A stretch of DNA of 64,000 bases. It comes from Thalassotalea sp. Its GTDB lineage: Bacteria > Pseudomonadota > Gammaproteobacteria > Enterobacterales > Alteromonadaceae. Below the pieces are notes generated by a model. It did no database searches. It had not been told where the DNA came from and saw nothing but the letters and a program-made list of their open reading frames with translations. Every line of letters begins with the position of its first letter. Within the stretch, counting starts at the first letter, position 1. The stretch is taken from assembly GCA_029237915.1 (NCBI GenBank), contig JAQWHD010000054.1, positions 1 to 64,000 of the forward strand, given 5' to 3'. This document shows, one piece after another, positions 18,497 through 28,228 of the stretch. The position numbers and the translations under genes are program-made.

Positions 18497-20011
18497 ATGA
18501 AACAACTAATAATAAAAACATTATTGCTTTGCTTTATATCGGTATCAGCTCACGCTAGTGAAGATGATCATAGCCGTAGCTTAGAAATTGATCACAAGGT
18601 AGTGACAAAACATAAAACCAAAGTAAATGGCAAAAAGTTTTCATACACCGCTACCGCTGGTACGCAGCCAGTGTGGAATGAGAAAGACGAAGCAGTTGCT
18701 GCATTACACTATACCTATTACACCCGTGATGATGTTAAAGACAGAGCGTCACGCCCACTGTTAATCTCATTTAATGGTGGTCCTGGTTCAGCTTCTGTTT
18801 GGATGCATATAGCTTATACTGGTCCGCGAGTATTGAATGTTGATAGCGAAGGTTATCCATTGCAGCCTTATGGCGTAAAAACTAACGACTACTCGGTATT
18901 AGATACTGCCGATATTGTTTTTGTAAACCCGGTTAATACTGGCTATTCAAGAGTATTAGCCAATAAAGAAGGTAAGTTACCAAGCAAAGAAGAGCAGAAA
19001 AAAATGTTCTTTGGGGTAAATGCCGATGTTAAGTATTTAGCCGAGTGGCTTAATACCTTTGTTACTCGTAATAACCGCTGGCGTTCACCTAAATTTTTAA
19101 TTGGTGAAAGCTATGGTACAACACGTGTTTCTGGTTTGGCCTTAGAATTACAAGACCGTCAATGGATGTATTTAAATGGCGTGGTTTTAGTGTCCCCTAC
19201 GGATATTGGTATTGAACGTAAAGGCCCAGTAAAAGCCGCCAACCGTTTACCTTACTTTGCTGCAGCTGCGTGGTACCACAAAGCACTAGGCGCTGATTTA
19301 CAAGGGAAAGACTTAGCTGATATTTTACCGGAAGTAGAGCAATTTACTATTAATGAATATCTACCCGCACTGGCGATGGGCGGCTTTATTGCTGCAGAGA
19401 AAAAACAACGAATTGCCGAGCAAGTTGCTAAATACTCTGGCTTAGCGGTTGAGCAAGTTTTAAAGTCTAACCTTGATGTCGACACACGCTATTTTTGGAA
19501 AGAGCTACTGCGCGAGCGCGGCCAAACGATTGGTCGTTTAGACTCTAGATATTTAGGCATAGATAAAAAAGATGTTGGTAGTCGTCCTGACTTTTCAGCT
19601 GAATTGTCTTCATGGTTGCACTCGTTTACTCCAGCAATTAATTACTACATGAGTGAAGAGTTAAACTATAAAACCGACATGAAATATAACATGTTTGGCA
19701 ATGTTCACCCGTGGGATCGTACCAACAACACGACTGGCTATAACTTAGGTAAAGCGATGAATGAAAATCCGTATTTGAATGTAATGGTTCAGGCGGGTTA
19801 TTTTGATGGTGCAACCAATTACTTTGATGCCAAATATACCATGTGGCAACTTGATCCAAGCAGCAAGATGAAACAGCGCTTAAGCTTTAAAGGTTATCGT
19901 AGTGGGCATATGATGTATCTTCGTCAAGAAGATCTAAAGCAATCTAATGACGACTTACGCGAGTTCATTAAAGCAAGCTTGCCAGCCAAAGACCAACCAG
20001 CTAAATACTAG
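18497..20011 (+). CDS. S10 family serine carboxypeptidase-like protein, secreted
   Basis: From the ATG at 18497 the product has 504 residues with a signal peptide (MKQLIIKTLLLCFISVSAHA). The frame is open 20 codons further upstream, but that stretch has no signal character. S10 motifs are in order: FNGGPGSASVWMH (oxyanion region), FLIGESYGTTR (nucleophile Ser), MVQAGYFDGATNY (Asp) and YRSGHMMYL (His). S10 enzymes release C-terminal amino acids at acidic pH; in marine bacteria they are secreted and probably used for peptide feeding. Together with the broken S9 gene it sits between yigB and uvrD, which are usually adjacent. Confidence 0.9.
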   Translation: MKQLIIKTLLLCFISVSAHASEDDHSRSLEIDHKVVTKHKTKVNGKKFSYTATAGTQPVWNEKDEAVAALHYTYYTRDDVKDRASRPLLISFNGGPGSASVWMHIAYTGPRVLNVDSEGYPLQPYGVKTNDYSVLDTADIVFVNPVNTGYSRVLANKEGKLPSKEEQKKMFFGVNADVKYLAEWLNTFVTRNNRWRSPKFLIGESYGTTRVSGLALELQDRQWMYLNGVVLVSPTDIGIERKGPVKAANRLPYFAAAAWYHKALGADLQGKDLADILPEVEQFTINEYLPALAMGGFIAAEKKQRIAEQVAKYSGLAVEQVLKSNLDVDTRYFWKELLRERGQTIGRLDSRYLGIDKKDVGSRPDFSAELSSWLHSFTPAINYYMSEELNYKTDMKYNMFGNVHPWDRTNNTTGYNLGKAMNENPYLNVMVQAGYFDGATNYFDAKYTMWQLDPSSKMKQRLSFKGYRSGHMMYLRQEDLKQSNDDLREFIKASLPAKDQPAKY

Positions 20012-20023
20012 AATCCTGAAAAA

Positions 20024-20086
20024 CAAGAGGGTCAGATCAACTTGATACTTATCTTAAATTAAGTTCAAGTTGATCTGACCCTCTTG
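20024..20086. repeat. Palindromic REPIN-like element (GGGTCAGA family), copy 1
   Basis: Two perfect 22-base arms (20024-20045 and 20065-20086), beginning CAAGAGGGTCAGATC, flank a 19-base spacer. An arm with 21 of 22 matching bases occurs alone at 43950-43971, and a related pair lies at 57619-57665. Dispersed copies with two inverted arms fit a REP doublet mobilised in trans by a RAYT transposase. It may also terminate the S10 gene transcript, as T-rich sequence follows. Confidence 0.8.
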
Positions 20087-20098
20087 ATTTATTTTTAA

Positions 20099-20114
20099 CT
20101 GTTGTTACATACAG
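20099..20114 (+). promoter_or_regulatory. LexA (SOS) box of uvrD
   Basis: CTGTTGTTACATACAG is a full CTGT-N8-ACAG LexA consensus, 67 bases before the uvrD start. A -10-like TATACT follows at 20131-20136, so a bound repressor would cover the -35 region. In E. coli uvrD is SOS-controlled. Confidence 0.85.
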
Positions 20115-20181
20115 TGTTGTGATAACTTGTTATACTCAACAAAATTAATACCTATGAACCTGCCAAATATAAGAAATTACT

Positions 20182-22353
20182 ATGGATGTATCTGATTTAC
20201 TCGATTCTTTAAACGATAAACAACGAGAAGCTGTCGCTGCTCCTGCGCAAAATATGTTAATACTTGCGGGTGCCGGTAGTGGTAAAACTCGAGTTTTAGT
20301 GCATCGAATTGCATGGCTTGCGCAAGTAGAGCAAATATCTCCGCACAGTATTTTAGCGGTGACCTTCACCAATAAAGCTGCAAAAGAAATGCGTGGCAGG
20401 GTTGAAGAGGCCATAGGTGGTAATACTCATGGTATGTGGATTGGTACTTTCCATGGTTTAGCGCATCGCCTGTTGCGTATGCATTTTAAAGAAGCTAATT
20501 TGCCACAAGAATTTCAAGTTCTTGATTCAGATGATCAACTGCGTCTGTTAAAACGAATCGTTAAAACATTACAGCTTGATGAAAAAAAATGGCCTGCGAA
20601 GCAGGCGATGTATTACATCAACGGTAAAAAAGATGAAGGTTTACGCCCTCAGCATATTGATACCCAGTTTGATCCAACCGAACAAACTTTCGTAAAAATT
20701 TATCAAACCTATCAAGATACTTGTGATCGTGCTGGTCTAGTAGATTTTGCTGAGCTGTTATTACGTGCGCATGAGTTATGGCTAAATAACCCGGTTTTAC
20801 TTGAGCACTATCAACGCCGCTTTAGTCGCATACTTGTGGACGAATTCCAAGATACGAATGCCATTCAGTACGCTTGGCTAAGTATTCTTGGCCAAAAACA
20901 TGGCAATGTGATGATTGTTGGTGATGATGATCAATCTATCTATGGCTGGCGTGGTGCGAAGATTGAAAATATTCAACGTTTTGTTAAAGACTTTGATGCC
21001 CACACTATTCGTCTTGAACAAAACTACCGCTCGACTGGTAATATTCTAAATTCTGCTAATGCGTTAATTGATAATAACAGTAATCGCTTAGGTAAAGATT
21101 TATGGACCGACGATAAAGACGGTGAAAAAATCTCGCTTTATACCGCTTTTAATGAAATTGACGAAGCGCGTTTTATTTCTGGTCGCATTAAACAATGGTT
21201 AGAAGATGGCAATAGTTTAGATGATGTCGCTTTATTGTATCGCAGTAATGCGCAATCTCGTTTACTGGAAGAGGCGTTATTACAAGCCAATTTGCCTTAC
21301 CGAATTTATGGCGGCTTACGCTTCTTCGAGCGCCAAGAAATCAAAGATGCTCTTGGCTATTTAAGGATTATTAATAACCGTAATGATGATGCGGCATTTG
21401 AACGTGTTATCAATACACCTGCGCGTGGTATTGGTAATCAAAGTTTAGCCAATGTTCGTGATTGTGCGCGTAGCCAAGGCTTTACTATGTGGGATGCTTG
21501 TATGCATCTGATCAATAATAATGAATTAACGGGGCGCAGTGCTAAAACCATAAAGGCCTTTGTTGAGTTAATCATTCAACTTGAAGACGATACCACTAAT
21601 TTAAACTTAGACGAGCAAGCAAACCATGTGATCCAACACAGTGGTTTAAAAGCTATGTATCAAGCTGAAAAGGGTGAACGTGCAGCAGCAAGAATTGAAA
21701 ACTTAAATGAGCTGGTTAATGCTTGTTCTACTTATGAAGTAGACCCTGAAGTTGCAGAAGAGATGACGCCACTCACTGCATTTTTAACCCATGCGTCATT
21801 AGAAGCCGGTGAGTCGCAAGCGGATGAATATGAAGCTGCTGTGCAATTAATGACACTGCATTCGGCCAAAGGCTTAGAGTTTCCATTAGTGTTTATCGTT
21901 GGCATGGAAGAGGGCATGTTCCCGTCGCAACAATCTGCGGAAGACTTGGTTCGTTTAGAAGAAGAGCGCCGTTTATGTTATGTAGGCATGACACGAGCGA
22001 TGCAAAAACTCTATCTGACTCATGCTGAATCACGCCGGCTTTATGGGCAAGAAAAATATCATCGACAAAGTCGTTTCTTAAAAGAAATCCCCGACAAATT
22101 TGTCGATGAAGTGCGGATGAAAAATCAAGCGGTAAAACCAAAAACAACTGGTCGTTTTAGTAATACCATTACTATGGAAACGTTCGAGAATACTGGCTTT
22201 AAACTTGGTCAAAGAGTCAGTCATAGTAAATTTGGTGAAGGTACGGTATTAAACTTTGAAGGCACTGGCGCACAAAGCCGTATCCAAGTTAATTTTGAAG
22301 GGACAGGGAGTAAGTGGCTCGTTGTTGCTTATGCTAGATTAGAAGCTATCTAA
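20182..22353 (+). CDS. uvrD: DNA helicase II UvrD
   Basis: The 723-residue SF1A helicase has Walker A AGAGSGKT (residues 29-36), motif Ia TFTNKAAKEMRGR, motif II DEFQDTN (Asp220), motif III DDQSIYGWRGA, motif IV near EQNYRSTGNIL, and motifs V and VI with TLHSAKGLEFPLVF and YVGMTRAMQKLYLT. The C-terminal segment (GQRVSHSKFGEGTVL) is the tudor-like tail of UvrD that contacts UvrB or RNA polymerase. It unwinds DNA in nucleotide excision and mismatch repair. A LexA box precedes it and a perfect palindromic terminator follows. Confidence 0.98.
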   Translation: MDVSDLLDSLNDKQREAVAAPAQNMLILAGAGSGKTRVLVHRIAWLAQVEQISPHSILAVTFTNKAAKEMRGRVEEAIGGNTHGMWIGTFHGLAHRLLRMHFKEANLPQEFQVLDSDDQLRLLKRIVKTLQLDEKKWPAKQAMYYINGKKDEGLRPQHIDTQFDPTEQTFVKIYQTYQDTCDRAGLVDFAELLLRAHELWLNNPVLLEHYQRRFSRILVDEFQDTNAIQYAWLSILGQKHGNVMIVGDDDQSIYGWRGAKIENIQRFVKDFDAHTIRLEQNYRSTGNILNSANALIDNNSNRLGKDLWTDDKDGEKISLYTAFNEIDEARFISGRIKQWLEDGNSLDDVALLYRSNAQSRLLEEALLQANLPYRIYGGLRFFERQEIKDALGYLRIINNRNDDAAFERVINTPARGIGNQSLANVRDCARSQGFTMWDACMHLINNNELTGRSAKTIKAFVELIIQLEDDTTNLNLDEQANHVIQHSGLKAMYQAEKGERAAARIENLNELVNACSTYEVDPEVAEEMTPLTAFLTHASLEAGESQADEYEAAVQLMTLHSAKGLEFPLVFIVGMEEGMFPSQQSAEDLVRLEEERRLCYVGMTRAMQKLYLTHAESRRLYGQEKYHRQSRFLKEIPDKFVDEVRMKNQAVKPKTTGRFSNTITMETFENTGFKLGQRVSHSKFGEGTVLNFEGTGAQSRIQVNFEGTGSKWLVVAYARLEAI

Positions 22354-22380
22354 TTAGCTAACGATCGGTAGTTATAATAA

Positions 22381-22412
22381 AAATGCCACAATAATTATTG
22401 TGGCATTTTTTA
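22381..22412. terminator. Bidirectional terminator between uvrD and the TonB receptor gene
   Basis: A perfect 28-base palindrome (22381-22408, beginning AAATGCCACAATA) is flanked by A on the left and T on the right, so it can stop both convergent genes. Confidence 0.9.
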
Positions 22413-22436
22413 CTTAGTTAAGTTTTAACTTATCTC

Positions 22437-25067
22437 TTAGAACTTATAGCTAGCTCTAAAATAAGCAAACTGTCCTTGGCCACTATGTACATTTACGGCA
22501 AAGCCCATAAAATCATGGTAGGCAAAAGGAGGCTCTTCATCAAGTAGGTTTGTTGCACCTAAAGTAAATACTGTGTTTTCTAAACCGTAGTAATTTACTG
22601 CAGCATCAACCGTTACAAATGCATCTAGAGATGATACACCTGGTCCCTGTACTGATGCATCTTGCTTAAACTCATCAATGTAGTTAACTGATGCATTCGC
22701 GCCAATATCTCCACCGCCACTAATCCAATCAACAGCAGCTGTCCAACGAAACTCCGGCTGTTCAAAATCACCGGCTTCAGTATCAATACGTTGACCGCCA
22801 TTTCCATCAGGGCGTTTGTCTTCATATTCAAGCACGTAGTTAAGAACATAAGACAGCTTAAATTCTCCCATACCAGTCTCTAGATTCCAGCGTAAGTCAA
22901 CATCTAAGCCGGAAGTATCTAAGTCACCTATGTTTTGAAATGAATCAAATACTTGCACAACCTCTCCAGGGTCACCTGGTAATGTTGATGGCAAGCGTTC
23001 AACTACAGTTGGATCAGCACCAAAATTGCTAAATACGAATTGAGTATCAGAGTCAATGATATCTTCGATTTCATAACTGTAGTAGTCAACTGTAAAGCTT
23101 AAATCGTCTGTAATATTATAAATTACGCCGACATTGTAACTAGTTGACTCTTCTGCACCTAAATCAGGGTTACCTTCAAACACTGCAGTGTACTCTTGTG
23201 GCTCACAAGCTTTATTAATATTACCAACTGCATCACAACGCACTGTATCTACAAGTGTTGGTGATTCATCTGTACGTCCTAAACCTAATTGATGCAATGA
23301 TGGTGCTCTAAAAGCGGTACCATAAGAGCCACGTAAACTCAGACTATCGGTAGGTGCCCATAAGAATGAAACCTTAGGATCGGTAGTGGTACCAAAATCG
23401 CTATAATCTTCATGACGAATAGCTACTTGAACTTCTAAAGAGTCTAATACTGGGATTGCGACCTCAGCAAAAATTGCAGTATTATCTCTGCTACCATTCG
23501 CTTGGGTTGCTTCGGTACCAAATACATTGCCTCTTAAGAATTGGTCATCTGGATTATCGCTAATAGATTCTTCACGATACTCGGCACCAACACCTATCAT
23601 CAAATCACCGGCAGGCATGCTAAATACTGGACCTGATATTTTTGCGTCTAGAGTTTTATTGGTTGATTTACCAACACGGGTTGTCGTTGTTTCAATAAAA
23701 GCTAATGACTCCGCTGAGTTGGCAGAAGGTTCAAACGGGTTCCATAGCTCACTATCGATGGCTTGTTGAACACGTTCAGAATTAGGGTAACCATCTACCC
23801 CCATCTCTACGGATTCACTTTTAATGTAACTATAAGCTGCTTCCCAATTCCATTCGCCAATATCACCACGTAAGCCTGTGATAACTCGGTAATAATCAGT
23901 ATCAACTTCTTTTTTTCGATTACCAATATCAACCATACGGCGGCGCATAGTTAAGTCTTGTTGATAAAATATACTAGTTGGGTCATCTGCTAAAGGGTGA
24001 TTTGCATTGGTGCCGCTCATAAACAATTCATTGAAACTTGGGCTACCTGCACCACGGATCATAGTTTTGGCATTTTGGCCGTTCAACTCGGTAAAAAATT
24101 CAATGTTGTCATTGATTTCGTACTTGCCCATGTAGTTATAACTGAAACGTTCTGTTTGTGGCACCATAGACATATGTGGTGCGTAATCATAACGACATAA
24201 ATCGCCAACAATATCTTCAGCAGGACATACATCATTACCAAAAGTATCAGGAACACGTATAGTTGAATCTGACGCTAAGGCAATAGTACCTGGTATACCT
24301 GCAGAGCTTCTGAAGTCGGTAGCAGATGGATCGTTTGGTCTTTTTGCTGACTGATTTGCCGACTCGGAATAATCTCTATCAGAATAGAGAATTTCATCAC
24401 GGTTGAAGTAATCTAAAACAAAAGTGTGACTCGTTGTATCAGTGCTATTACCCCACACTAAGCTAATATTCTCTTCTTGACCACCACCATCAGCGGTATC
24501 ACCGATTTTAGCGCTAATCTCAACACCTTCAATATCATCTCTTAAGATAATATTGATAACACCAGCAATAGCGTCAGAACCATAGGTTGCAGAAGCGCCA
24601 TCTTTAAGGATGTCGACTCTTTTGATCGCGGCAAGTGGAATATTATTGATGTCTACAAACGCTGTATCGATACCTTTAGCAAAAGGACTGACTGAAACTC
24701 TACGCCCATTTACTAGTATTAAAGTAGAGTCGGCACCCAAACCACGCAATGAAACACTAGAACCACCATTGGCTGTATCATCACTGCTATTGGCCTGGGT
24801 AGAGAATGTTCCTTGCCCAGCAATAGGTAATTTAGCAAATAAGCTGATTAAATCAGTTACACCTGATTTTTTAATATCATCGGATGAAATACTTGTAAGT
24901 GGTGACGGCCCTTCCATATCGGTACGCTTGATATGAGAGCCTGTAACTTCGATACGCTCAATATTTTCTTCCTCCTCAGCACTGATAGCTGAAAAACTTT
25001 GTGAGGCGAAAACTAGTGCAGAAGTATAGGTTAGAATTGATAAATTCAATTTTGATAGTTTAAACAT
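22437..25067 (-). CDS. TonB-dependent outer-membrane receptor
   Basis: The 876-residue product has a signal peptide ending near SFSAISA, then a plug domain that opens with IERIEVTGSHIKR and contains SVSLRGLGADSTLILVNGRR and VDILKDGASATYGSDAIAG. The long barrel ends in FAYFRASYKF with the terminal Phe expected for insertion by the BAM complex. This subclass (Asn/Asp-rich loops, GLGADSTLILVNG) is expanded in Alteromonadales for peptide, carbohydrate or siderophore uptake. The ligand is unknown: no TonB, Fur box or catabolic gene lies beside it. It is monocistronic with AGGATCAGGG as the ribosome site. Confidence 0.93.
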   Translation of the reverse strand: MFKLSKLNLSILTYTSALVFASQSFSAISAEEEENIERIEVTGSHIKRTDMEGPSPLTSISSDDIKKSGVTDLISLFAKLPIAGQGTFSTQANSSDDTANGGSSVSLRGLGADSTLILVNGRRVSVSPFAKGIDTAFVDINNIPLAAIKRVDILKDGASATYGSDAIAGVINIILRDDIEGVEISAKIGDTADGGGQEENISLVWGNSTDTTSHTFVLDYFNRDEILYSDRDYSESANQSAKRPNDPSATDFRSSAGIPGTIALASDSTIRVPDTFGNDVCPAEDIVGDLCRYDYAPHMSMVPQTERFSYNYMGKYEINDNIEFFTELNGQNAKTMIRGAGSPSFNELFMSGTNANHPLADDPTSIFYQQDLTMRRRMVDIGNRKKEVDTDYYRVITGLRGDIGEWNWEAAYSYIKSESVEMGVDGYPNSERVQQAIDSELWNPFEPSANSAESLAFIETTTTRVGKSTNKTLDAKISGPVFSMPAGDLMIGVGAEYREESISDNPDDQFLRGNVFGTEATQANGSRDNTAIFAEVAIPVLDSLEVQVAIRHEDYSDFGTTTDPKVSFLWAPTDSLSLRGSYGTAFRAPSLHQLGLGRTDESPTLVDTVRCDAVGNINKACEPQEYTAVFEGNPDLGAEESTSYNVGVIYNITDDLSFTVDYYSYEIEDIIDSDTQFVFSNFGADPTVVERLPSTLPGDPGEVVQVFDSFQNIGDLDTSGLDVDLRWNLETGMGEFKLSYVLNYVLEYEDKRPDGNGGQRIDTEAGDFEQPEFRWTAAVDWISGGGDIGANASVNYIDEFKQDASVQGPGVSSLDAFVTVDAAVNYYGLENTVFTLGATNLLDEEPPFAYHDFMGFAVNVHSGQGQFAYFRASYKF

Positions 25068-25260
25068 TATCCCTGATCCTTGTTATTTTATCTTTATAAA
25101 CAGAATTACTAACTTTATTCATTAAGGTTAGAAAATTAATTCGTGCAACAAATTTTTAACAAAAATCTCGGTGAAATGATACAAAAAAATCAAATTAAGG
25201 CAAAAAAATGCCTAAAAACCGTAAATAATGATCTTTTTATTTATTCTTAATAACCTATAT

Positions 25261-26163
25261 TTATACTCTATTTTTATGTTGTGATTGGCGTTTTAATAAT
25301 GAATCTAAGCTGAAAATAACTAACGCACTCCAAATAAAAGCGAAGGTAAGCATTTTTTCAAAAGCTAATGTTTCATCGTATAAAGCGATAGCGACAACAA
25401 ACATTATACTTGGCCCAATATATTGAAAAAACCCTAATGTTGTTAACGACAAACGTTTGGCTGCACCTGTAAAAAATAGTAAAGGCGCAGTCGTTACTAT
25501 TCCGGCCGCAATTAAGGTCAAATTCAATGATGGTAGGTTGGCAAGCATATTACTTGTTGGGCTATCGATGAATAAGTACCAATATAATAAGCCAATTGGT
25601 AGCATCCAAGCCGATTCGATTAATAAACCAGGAACCGAATCTACAGGTACCTTTTTACGCATTAATCCATAAATGCCAAAAGTTGCTGCTAAGGAAAGTC
25701 CTAAATATGGAATTGTACCTAAGCTAATCACCTGAATAAGTACGCCCACTAAAGCAAGTGCTACTGCGACTATTTGCCATTTTCTTAAGCGCTCAGCAAA
25801 AAATATCATCCCCAACACCACATTAAACAGCGGGTTAATGAAATAACCTAGACTGGCCTCTAGTATGTGGCCATTGTTAACCGACCAGATAAACAGTAGC
25901 CAGTTTAATGCCAAAATAATCGATGTAGCTAATAACCAAAGTAAGGTTTTCGGCTTATTAATGATCTGCTGCACTTTACGCCAATTACCCATAGCAATAA
26001 CCACTACAAGCAATAAGACAAAAGACCAGACGATGCGGTGAATGAGTATTTCAGGTGCAGATACATCGGCAAGTAGCTTAAAATATATAGGTGCAATGCC
26101 CCAAAGAAAATATGCGCAGACTGCATTTATCGCGCCTTTCTTGGTTTCTGGATTAGAGTTCAT
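25261..26163 (-). CDS. rarD: EamA-family transporter RarD
   Basis: The 300-residue integral membrane protein has about ten helices in two EamA halves and opens with KKGAINAVCAYFLWGIAPIYFK, then LADVSAPEILIHRIVWS, which is the RarD signature. Length matches E. coli RarD (chloramphenicol-sensitive protein). Its natural substrate is not established; relatives move amino acids or other small metabolites. It follows the TonB receptor promoter region on the same strand, with a gap of about 190 bases in which I see no gene. Confidence 0.88.
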   Translation of the reverse strand: MNSNPETKKGAINAVCAYFLWGIAPIYFKLLADVSAPEILIHRIVWSFVLLLVVVIAMGNWRKVQQIINKPKTLLWLLATSIILALNWLLFIWSVNNGHILEASLGYFINPLFNVVLGMIFFAERLRKWQIVAVALALVGVLIQVISLGTIPYLGLSLAATFGIYGLMRKKVPVDSVPGLLIESAWMLPIGLLYWYLFIDSPTSNMLANLPSLNLTLIAAGIVTTAPLLFFTGAAKRLSLTTLGFFQYIGPSIMFVVAIALYDETLAFEKMLTFAFIWSALVIFSLDSLLKRQSQHKNRV

Positions 26164-26352
26164 ACGATCCTAAAAAGTTGCAGAGTTACTGCCTAGGTTG
26201 AGTTGCGGGGAGTGTAGCACATGCTTATAAAATCGTGAAAAACTATGTAATTTAATCGCTTAAAAATTATCAGTGATTATTAGTAATTAAGGCTATCGAA
26301 TAGTGTATTTAATCGTTAAAATAAGCGTACTTTTCTTCATTACTGAATCGCT

Positions 26353-28164
26353 TTGAGCCAATTAACTGACAACAAAATTAATCCTCCTGATTTACTGCAT
26401 TCTTTAAACCATCATTTTGGTTATCAGAGTTTTCGTAGTGGCCAGCAACAAGTGATTGAAAACTTGATGCAAGGACGTGATTGTTTGGTATTAATGCCTA
26501 CCGGTGGCGGTAAGTCATTATGTTATCAGTTACCCGCAACATTAATGGGTGGCTTAACGATTGTAGTGTCACCATTAATCGCCTTGATGAAAGACCAGGT
26601 TGATGGCTTAACTAGGCAAGGTATTAGCGCGGCTTATATTAATTCGAGCTTAGACGGGCAAACGATTAATCAAACCATGCAACGTATTGCGCGTGGTGAA
26701 ATTACAATTTTATATGTTGCTCCTGAACGACTGCTTAGCCATTATTTCCTGGAAAGCTTATCGCAATTGCACATAAGTTTTTTTGCGATAGATGAAGCGC
26801 ATTGTATTTCGTCTTGGGGACATGATTTTAGGCCATCATATACTCAGCTTGGCCGATTAAAAGAATACTTTCCTTATACGCCAGTGATAGCTCTAACGGC
26901 TACTGCCGATGTAACTACTCGTAAAGACATACTGCAACAGCTTAAGTTGAATAACCCGTATGTGTTACTAGACAGCTTTGACAGGCCAAATATTCGCTAC
27001 ACCTTAACTGATAAATACAACGGTGAATCGCAGTTACTCGAGTACTTGAAGCAGTTTGGTGATGAAAGTGGCATTATTTATTGTAATAGCCGCTGGCAGG
27101 TGGATAAGTTAAGTGGCTTTCTAGCTTCTAAAGGCTTTAACTGTGCCGCTTATCATGCCGGTATGGAAACCGAAATTCGTAATATAGTACAAGATGGATT
27201 TACCAAAGATAATATTCGTATTGTGGTTGCCACCGTTGCCTTTGGTCTTGGTATTAATAAGCCTAATGTTCGTTTTGTGGTGCATTTTGATATGCCGAGA
27301 ACGTTAGAGTCTTATTATCAAGAAACTGGCCGAGCAGGGCGAGATGGTCTGAAAGCTGAAGCACTATTTTTATATGATAGCCAAGATATCGAGCGCATTA
27401 AAAAACGCATTAGCGATAACGATAATGAACAACGAGTAAATGTGGAATTACAGCGCTTTGCTGCCATGTCAGGCTTTGCTGAAGCGCAAACTTGTCGCAG
27501 ACAAGTGCTATTAAATTATTTTGCCGAATATACTCAAAGTGGCTGTGGGAACTGTGATATCTGTCTTGACCCACCAAGCCGGTACGATGCTACAGTTGAT
27601 GCCCAGAAAGTATTGTCCTGTGTATTTAGAATTAAGCAACAAGGTGATATTAACCATGTTATTGATGTTTTATGCGCTAAAGAAACTGCGAAAATAAAAC
27701 AGCAAGAACACGACAAAGTAAGTACCTATGGTATAGGTAAAGATCAAAATAGGGGTTATTGGTTTTCAGTTATACGGCAACTGATCCACCTTGGATTTTT
27801 ACAACAAGATATTGAGCAGCAATCGGCCTTGTGTTTAACCAATGCGTCAAGGGTAGCTCTTAAAGGAGAAGAGCCTCTATTAATGGCACGTCCAAGATTA
27901 CAAAACAAAGGTTACTGGCAACAAAATAAAGTGGCGGCTAGTTACGATAAAGGACTGTTTAAACAATTAAGAACATTGCGTAAAACCATTGCCGATGTAG
28001 AGGATATTGCGCCATACATAGTGTTTAATGATGCAACCTTAATTGAAATGGCACGCAATAAACCCCAAAATTCTAATGAGTTTTTAAGTGTATCAGGAGT
28101 GGGAGATACTAAGCTCGCTCGTTATGGCAAAGCGTTTATGGATCTGATCAAAGAGCACCTATAA
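26353..28164 (+). CDS. recQ: ATP-dependent DNA helicase RecQ
   Basis: The 603-residue SF2 helicase has motif 0 [15 protein letters not shown], Walker [17 protein letters not shown] box [15 protein letters not shown], motif [12 protein letters not shown], a zinc-binding region ([16 protein letters not shown]), a winged-helix region and a C-terminal HRDC domain ([20 protein letters not shown]). RecQ unwinds 3'-5' in RecF-type recombination and fork repair. The start is a TTG giving MSQLTDNK; there is no clear ribosome site, so the N-terminus by a few residues is uncertain. Confidence 0.97.
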   Translation: MSQLTDNKINPPDLLHSLNHHFGYQSFRSGQQQVIENLMQGRDCLVLMPTGGGKSLCYQLPATLMGGLTIVVSPLIALMKDQVDGLTRQGISAAYINSSLDGQTINQTMQRIARGEITILYVAPERLLSHYFLESLSQLHISFFAIDEAHCISSWGHDFRPSYTQLGRLKEYFPYTPVIALTATADVTTRKDILQQLKLNNPYVLLDSFDRPNIRYTLTDKYNGESQLLEYLKQFGDESGIIYCNSRWQVDKLSGFLASKGFNCAAYHAGMETEIRNIVQDGFTKDNIRIVVATVAFGLGINKPNVRFVVHFDMPRTLESYYQETGRAGRDGLKAEALFLYDSQDIERIKKRISDNDNEQRVNVELQRFAAMSGFAEAQTCRRQVLLNYFAEYTQSGCGNCDICLDPPSRYDATVDAQKVLSCVFRIKQQGDINHVIDVLCAKETAKIKQQEHDKVSTYGIGKDQNRGYWFSVIRQLIHLGFLQQDIEQQSALCLTNASRVALKGEEPLLMARPRLQNKGYWQQNKVAASYDKGLFKQLRTLRKTIADVEDIAPYIVFNDATLIEMARNKPQNSNEFLSVSGVGDTKLARYGKAFMDLIKEHL

Positions 28165-28228
28165 TAGCAATTGCTAGTTTAAAGGTTCTAGGTGCTTATA
28201 TTTAGTCGCTAACACTATGTTTTAGCGG

